From Myxococcales bacterium (GTDB lineage Bacteria > Myxococcota_C > UBA6777): a stretch of DNA of 64,000 nucleotides. The stretch lies in contig JACKEL010000004.1 of assembly GCA_020632975.1 (NCBI GenBank), positions 124,001 to 188,000 on the forward strand, in the 5' to 3' direction. Below the pieces are notes generated by a model. The model had not been told where the DNA came from. It saw nothing but the letters and a program-made list of their open reading frames with translations, and did no database searches. A program made the position numbers and the translations under genes. Positions 60,592-64,000 of the stretch are shown in pieces (the stretch's first letter is position 1; each line of letters opens with the position of its first letter).

Positions 60592-61029
60592 TCATCGAAG
60601 GATGAGGAACCCGATAAGGGTGGAAAAGGTGTTGGCGGACAGCGCCGCGAGGAAGGCAAGAGACCAACGCGCTGTCTGCGGAGGGATAGAAGAGAGGGGG
60701 TGGGACTCTTTCTTCCAGATCATGCGTCCCAACTCACCAAAGCGCTCCTGGGCGGCACCTGTTGTAAGAAAAAGTCCCAAAAGGGCGGTTTCTGTTAGCG
60801 TGACCCAGCTTTCCGCGACCCAGATCCACAACCAAGGGGGTTGAAAGCGCGGAAACAGATACCAAAGGGCTGGATGGGTGGCGGCGTTGATGAAAAAGAG
60901 CACGCCTAGATGACGGGGAGTACGCCCCAAAGCACCCCACAAGATCAGTGTGTAGATGGGCAACTCTAGCGCCAAAGTCCAAGAAAATGCGTAAAGCCAG
61001 AGCGAGAAGGGATAATTGTAAATCGTCAA
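60592..61029 (-). CDS. Small integral membrane protein of unknown function
   Basis: 145 residues with four probable membrane segments (LWLYAFSWTLALELPIYTLI; GVLFFINAATHPALWYLF; WIWVAESWVTLTETALLGLF; SLAFLAALSANTFSTLIGFL). Acidic residues (Glu in LALELPIY, AESW and TETALL) and the Asn/His pair NAATHPALW lie in or near the membrane. I do not recognise the family. Its ATG at 61029 overlaps the TGA of the preceding membrane protein gene by four bases, so the two are translationally coupled and probably interact or share a pathway. Confidence 0.7.
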   Translation of the reverse strand: MTIYNYPFSLWLYAFSWTLALELPIYTLILWGALGRTPRHLGVLFFINAATHPALWYLFPRFQPPWLWIWVAESWVTLTETALLGLFLTTGAAQERFGELGRMIWKKESHPLSSIPPQTARWSLAFLAALSANTFSTLIGFLILR

Positions 61030-62180
61030 TGCGATTCCATCTCCTGCGGGCGAGGGGTAGGCTTAGAGCCAAGGGCATTACAGAGTATGTGGGCGATGAT
61101 CGCGATCTCTAACCAGCCGTGGAAGGCGATCAAGGTGAGATAAACATTTCGCGTCTTCACTGCATCAAAAAGACCGATAAAAGGGACTGCCAAACAACTG
61201 ATGATAATCAGCCATAGGCCGATCTTTCCAAAGTCTTTGCGCAGTGATTCAAGGTTACGTCGAAAGGTGGAAGGGCCTTTTCGGGTGTAGAAATGGTGGT
61301 TGTTGGGGACCAGTCGCAACCAGATGGTGTAGTGCACAGCTTGTGCAAAAGCATAAATCAGCACGATACGAAGCGCCCAAACAGGCGATGCTCCAGGGGC
61401 AAGGGTCTGCACCATCCCATTGACGTCGAATCCATTGGGAAGATCGCGGTACGCTCCCAACGAAGCTGCGAGAGGTTCGAGAGGTCCCCACGCCAAAAGA
61501 GCGATCGCGCCCACATAAAACAAGATCACCCCCACATAACGCAACCATGGGCCTTCGCCTTTGGACCACCATACCCAAAGGCCGAAAGCTACGAGGTTAT
61601 GGAGGTGACCTAGTCCTAGAATCGTCTGCCAAGGTCGCTCGATAAGCCACATCGAACACAGCGCGACCAAAAAGAGAAGGAACACCCGCGCCGTGTGATG
61701 GGCTCGGCTGGTCGCGATGGCCCCGATGACTGCGCCACATCCACAAGCGATCTCCGCTGAAGGCCAATAGACCAACCCAAACATCATCAGGATGCGCAAG
61801 ATCGTCATACCCGCCAAGGGCAGCATCACGCCCCAGATGGCCAAGGGAGCGACCTTTTGGGGGGGGCGTAACACAAGATATCGCACATCTGACACGATGT
61901 GAGGTGTTCCCAAGATGAGCGGGCCGATCAACAACAACCAAAGCGGCGCAAACAACGTACACAACAGCGCAAAACTCATCCCAAAGAGTGCATAGGCCAC
62001 CACACGGGCCGAACGATCGGCGATCAGAATATTTCCTAACCGTAAAGCAAGGAATATCCGCCAGAATCCTCGACGAAAGCGATCCAGTACGTGCAAAGGC
62101 GTATCAAGCGACTTGGGCAAGGATGCTTGTGTGGCGTCTGTGTTTTCTGTGGTAGGGGGGAGAGGGCCGACAAGTGACAT
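61026..62180 (-). CDS. Polytopic membrane protein with conserved-looking His residues
   Basis: 384 residues with about ten membrane segments after a polar 45-residue N-terminus. His residues occur in GTPHIVSDVRYLVL, GHLHNLVAFGLW, AVHYTIWLRLVPNNHHF and AFHGWLEIAIIAH, mostly at membrane edges. This recalls the di-iron His pattern of Brp/Blh carotene dioxygenase-type membrane proteins, but the match is loose. The function is unassigned. I chose ATG 62180 (GAGAAAAGAAT upstream) over an earlier start at 62282. Coupled to the 145-residue membrane protein by a four-base overlap. Confidence 0.7.
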   Translation of the reverse strand: MSLVGPLPPTTENTDATQASLPKSLDTPLHVLDRFRRGFWRIFLALRLGNILIADRSARVVAYALFGMSFALLCTLFAPLWLLLIGPLILGTPHIVSDVRYLVLRPPQKVAPLAIWGVMLPLAGMTILRILMMFGLVYWPSAEIACGCGAVIGAIATSRAHHTARVFLLFLVALCSMWLIERPWQTILGLGHLHNLVAFGLWVWWSKGEGPWLRYVGVILFYVGAIALLAWGPLEPLAASLGAYRDLPNGFDVNGMVQTLAPGASPVWALRIVLIYAFAQAVHYTIWLRLVPNNHHFYTRKGPSTFRRNLESLRKDFGKIGLWLIIISCLAVPFIGLFDAVKTRNVYLTLIAFHGWLEIAIIAHILCNALGSKPTPRPQEMESH

Positions 62181-62236
62181 CGTATTCTTTTCTCGATGCG
62201 ATGGGGTGGAGCGGACGAACGATGAAGTGGATTCGA

Positions 62237-62707
62237 TTAAGAGGGGGTATCTGTGGTGTGACGAGAACGTCGAGTCAACCAAAGGCCAAGCAAAAAGAAG
62301 CAGGCGAGAAGTGCGCTTGAACCGCCGCTACCAGGCCATTGGAATTGATTGCAACCACCTGTTTTGGGGGGCGTGTTTTCTTGCGCGCTACCGTCTGCGG
62401 GGGTGCTTTCTTTGGCAGGGGACTCAGCCGCGGGAGACTCAGCTGCGGGAGACTCTGAAGGTGCGCCTCCTGAGGTGCATTTGACGCAGTCATATTCGAC
62501 ACTTTGGGGAGGAGAACCATCTGAGTAGTCGAGTTTGGTGCATTTGGCGGACTGGCACGTTCCTTTGACACCGCTCCATTCGCAGGCATCGCCCACTGCC
62601 TTTTGTTCACAAACCCCAACTTCGGGGGGAACCACATCTGCTTGGGCTGTTTGAACACCCCAAAGCCACAAACTCAAAACCATCCATACATACCATTGTT
62701 TTCGCAT
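62237..62707 (-). CDS. Small secreted protein with MYXO-CTERM-like sorting tail
   Basis: 156 residues. Sec signal peptide with cleavage after AQA (about 23). The mature part has a Cys-rich segment (GVCEQKAVGDACEWSGVKG and several later Cys) and an Ala/Glu/Ser/Pro repeat (SPAAESPAAESPAKES). The C-terminus reads GGCNQFQWPGSGG, then a hydrophobic helix (ALLACFFLLGLWL) and RRSR. The Gly-Cys, helix, basic order is the pattern of MYXO-CTERM/GlyGly-CTERM sorting signals, processed at the Cys in Myxococcota. ATG 62707 has AAGGTAAG. The function of the exposed part is unknown. Confidence 0.75.
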   Translation of the reverse strand: MRKQWYVWMVLSLWLWGVQTAQADVVPPEVGVCEQKAVGDACEWSGVKGTCQSAKCTKLDYSDGSPPQSVEYDCVKCTSGGAPSESPAAESPAAESPAKESTPADGSAQENTPPKTGGCNQFQWPGSGGSSALLACFFLLGLWLTRRSRHTTDTPS

Positions 62708-62888
62708 GACTTTCTTACCTTCTCCTGCGTGGTGCGTGGGATTCCACATCTCTTTTTGTTGTTCGTTTTCACTTGGGTGCGGCTCGGATGAAGATACTGC
62801 GACTTGGAGAGGCTTTCAAGTGGAGGCAAGTTTCGATGTGTGTTGTGTTTCTTTGTTGATGCAGATGATGGAAGGGGGGAGCTTTCTT

Positions 62889-63806
62889 TTAAGGGCGGGG
62901 GTCTGCTGCGTATTTGATGTCGAAGATGTCGGGAGGAAGGGGCTCACGGCGTTGTTGCCAAAGAGCAGGGATACCCGAACGATCCGCAAGGACCACGATG
63001 CCACCAACGATAGCGCAAGTGGTATCGCGATCACCAAGGCAGGACACGGTTGTCCAGAAGGCTTCTTCGTAGTTTTCTAGGTGATAAGCCGCATTCCACA
63101 AACAAAAAGGCACGGTGTCTTGGCAAGAAACCCGCTCTCCTGCGCCTACCGCTTTGGCGACATCGCTCGATTGATGGGCGTGTTGGAAGGCGAGTGTTTC
63201 TTGTAAGCGCTCTTTGACGAGGCTTTCAGGCGTGTGGCGAATGACCTCTTCGAGCAGGTCTTGCGGTGCTGCGGTTTCTCCTTCTCCTACACGCCAAGCT
63301 AGGGCGGCCATCACTGCGGTGGCGATAGCCCCTGCTGTTGCTTCTGGATGGGCATGTGTGGGAAGCGCCGAACGACGGGCATGTTCGCATACGGCTTGCA
63401 GGTCTTCCGCAAAGTACGCTCCCAAGGGAGGGATACGCATCGCGGTGCCATTCCCAAAGGAGCCTTGCCCACCAAACATAAAGGGCGTGACTTCTTGCCA
63501 AGGACGTCCTTCTTTGAGTTGGGCGAGCAGGATGTGGGCACCCCCACCATAGCCACGTCTGTGGTTGTAACGGGCTGCAAAGCGTTGGGCCAGGGCGTCG
63601 GCTTCGATGCCACCGTCTTCAAGGAGACTTTCGACGATGCTCAAGGCCATCTCTGTATCGTCTGTGTAAGACCAAGTTCCTTCAGGGACGCGGCGTTCCA
63701 AGAGAGCGGGCAGGAAGGAGGATGCTTCCCCAAAGAATCGTTCGCCTAAAGCGTCTCCAACAGAAAGACCTTGGAGGGACAAGAGGGCACGTTCGATGGG
63801 TTGCAT
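62889..63806 (-). CDS. ADP-ribosylglycohydrolase family protein
   Basis: 305 residues. The family removes ADP-ribose from modified proteins (DraG, ARH1/ARH3) or cleaves related N-glycosides. The di-magnesium site motifs are present: GLSVGDALGERF, TWSYTDDTEMALSI (the DDT block) and LGDRDTTCAIVGGIV (the D-x-D-T block), together with FGNGTAMRIPPLG. The length and spacing are normal, so it should be active. I chose ATG 63806 with AAAGGAGCC over a longer frame to 63914, whose extra residues come from the upstream gene. No ADP-ribosyltransferase is visible in the window. It starts 13 bases after the stop of the upstream membrane protein gene. Confidence 0.92.
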   Translation of the reverse strand: MQPIERALLSLQGLSVGDALGERFFGEASSFLPALLERRVPEGTWSYTDDTEMALSIVESLLEDGGIEADALAQRFAARYNHRRGYGGGAHILLAQLKEGRPWQEVTPFMFGGQGSFGNGTAMRIPPLGAYFAEDLQAVCEHARRSALPTHAHPEATAGAIATAVMAALAWRVGEGETAAPQDLLEEVIRHTPESLVKERLQETLAFQHAHQSSDVAKAVGAGERVSCQDTVPFCLWNAAYHLENYEEAFWTTVSCLGDRDTTCAIVGGIVVLADRSGIPALWQQRREPLPPDIFDIKYAADPRP

Positions 63807-63819
63807 GGCGAAGGCTCCT

Positions 63820-64000
63820 TTACACGGGCTTGGGGGTTGGTTGTGGCTCTGGAGTCGCTTGGGGAGAGGGGGTCGTGTTTTTTCTCCAAAGGGGGCGCGT
63901 CCAGAGGATGCCAAGTAGTCCTGTCGCGACTTGCGCGATCATGATGGCCCAAAAGACGCCTTGAGGACCCATATAGTTCGCTCCCATCCATGCAAGGGGC
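63820..64000 (-). CDS. C-terminal end of a membrane transporter (5' part outside window)
   Basis: Sixty codons are visible on the minus strand from the window edge to TAA at 63820-63822. They contain one full membrane helix (GPQGVFWAIMIAQVATGLLG), a basic stop-transfer end (TRPLWRKN) and a Pro/Thr/Gln-rich tail. The helix and its WMGANYMGPQGVF entry look like the last helix of MATE-family multidrug exporters, but the fragment is too short to be sure. The stop lies 13 bases before the ADP-ribosylglycohydrolase start, so the two are likely cotranscribed. Confidence 0.6.
   Translation of the reverse strand, partial: PLAWMGANYMGPQGVFWAIMIAQVATGLLGILWTRPLWRKNTTPSPQATPEPQPTPKPV

Noticed and set aside
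1..64000. tRNA or rRNA genes, CRISPR arrays, insertion sequences or prophage genes
   Set aside because: No T-loop-like tRNA patterns in intergenic regions, no regularly spaced identical repeats with unique spacers, and no transposase or integrase motifs in any frame.

Overview
The window looks like a chromosomal segment of a Myxococcota-type (former deltaproteobacterial) bacterium of moderate GC. This is inference from four things: an MglA-like GTPase, a giant Ser/Thr kinase fused to an AAA/TPR region, Cys-rich and Pro-rich lipoproteins, and a small secreted protein ending in a MYXO-CTERM-like tail. No rRNA, tRNA, CRISPR array, transposase or phage gene was seen.

Layout. (1) 1-18.4 kb holds mixed housekeeping and surface genes: a truncated Rho-N/DUF4912 protein, an acyl-CoA ligase, a secreted Tricorn-like S41 protease, lipoproteins, a glutamate/leucine-type dehydrogenase, an SDR, MurA with the catalytic Cys replaced by Asp, an MtfA-like peptidase, a TSUP transporter, a TruC-like pseudouridine synthase and a tandem GST-N/glutaredoxin-like protein. 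(2) 18.6-38.7 kb is a surface-polysaccharide locus of the Wzx/Wzy type: an initiating phosphoglycosyltransferase, a WecG/TagA enzyme, several GT4 and GT2 glycosyltransferases, a Wzx flippase, an O-antigen ligase/polymerase, a GumC/Wzz-like co-polymerase, a Wza-like exporter, an acyltransferase, a NodB-like protein, an unusual nucleotidyltransferase-fold protein and a type I phosphodiesterase. It is mosaic on both strands, with many 1-4 base start/stop overlaps, two sigma-54-like promoters and an intrinsic terminator abutting the exporter start. (3) 38.7-51.0 kb is one long minus-strand operon: radical-SAM activase, unknown protein, DUF1257-like protein, soluble FtsH-like AAA protease interrupted by a LAGLIDADG intein, DUF2997-like small protein, a 1083-residue unknown protein, MoxR ATPase and a degenerate vWA-like protein. 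I read it as an FtsH-vWA-MoxR ternary NTPase/protease system, possibly a biological-conflict module. (4) 51.4-64 kb has the kinase-AAA-TPR protein, a YhhN membrane protein, the MglA-like GTPase whose 3' end runs into a dispersed palindromic repeat, a PhoB/PhoR-like pair with a His/Asp-rich tail, membrane proteins, an ADP-ribosylglycohydrolase and the end of a membrane transporter.

The most interesting items are the operon in region 3 and its intein, which sits exactly after the AAA pore-loop motif, so the ATPase cannot be active before splicing. Others are the regulated-looking leader of the exporter gene, the Cys-to-Asp MurA, the Lys/Cys-rich insert in the Tricorn-like protease, and the covarying palindromes shared by two loci.
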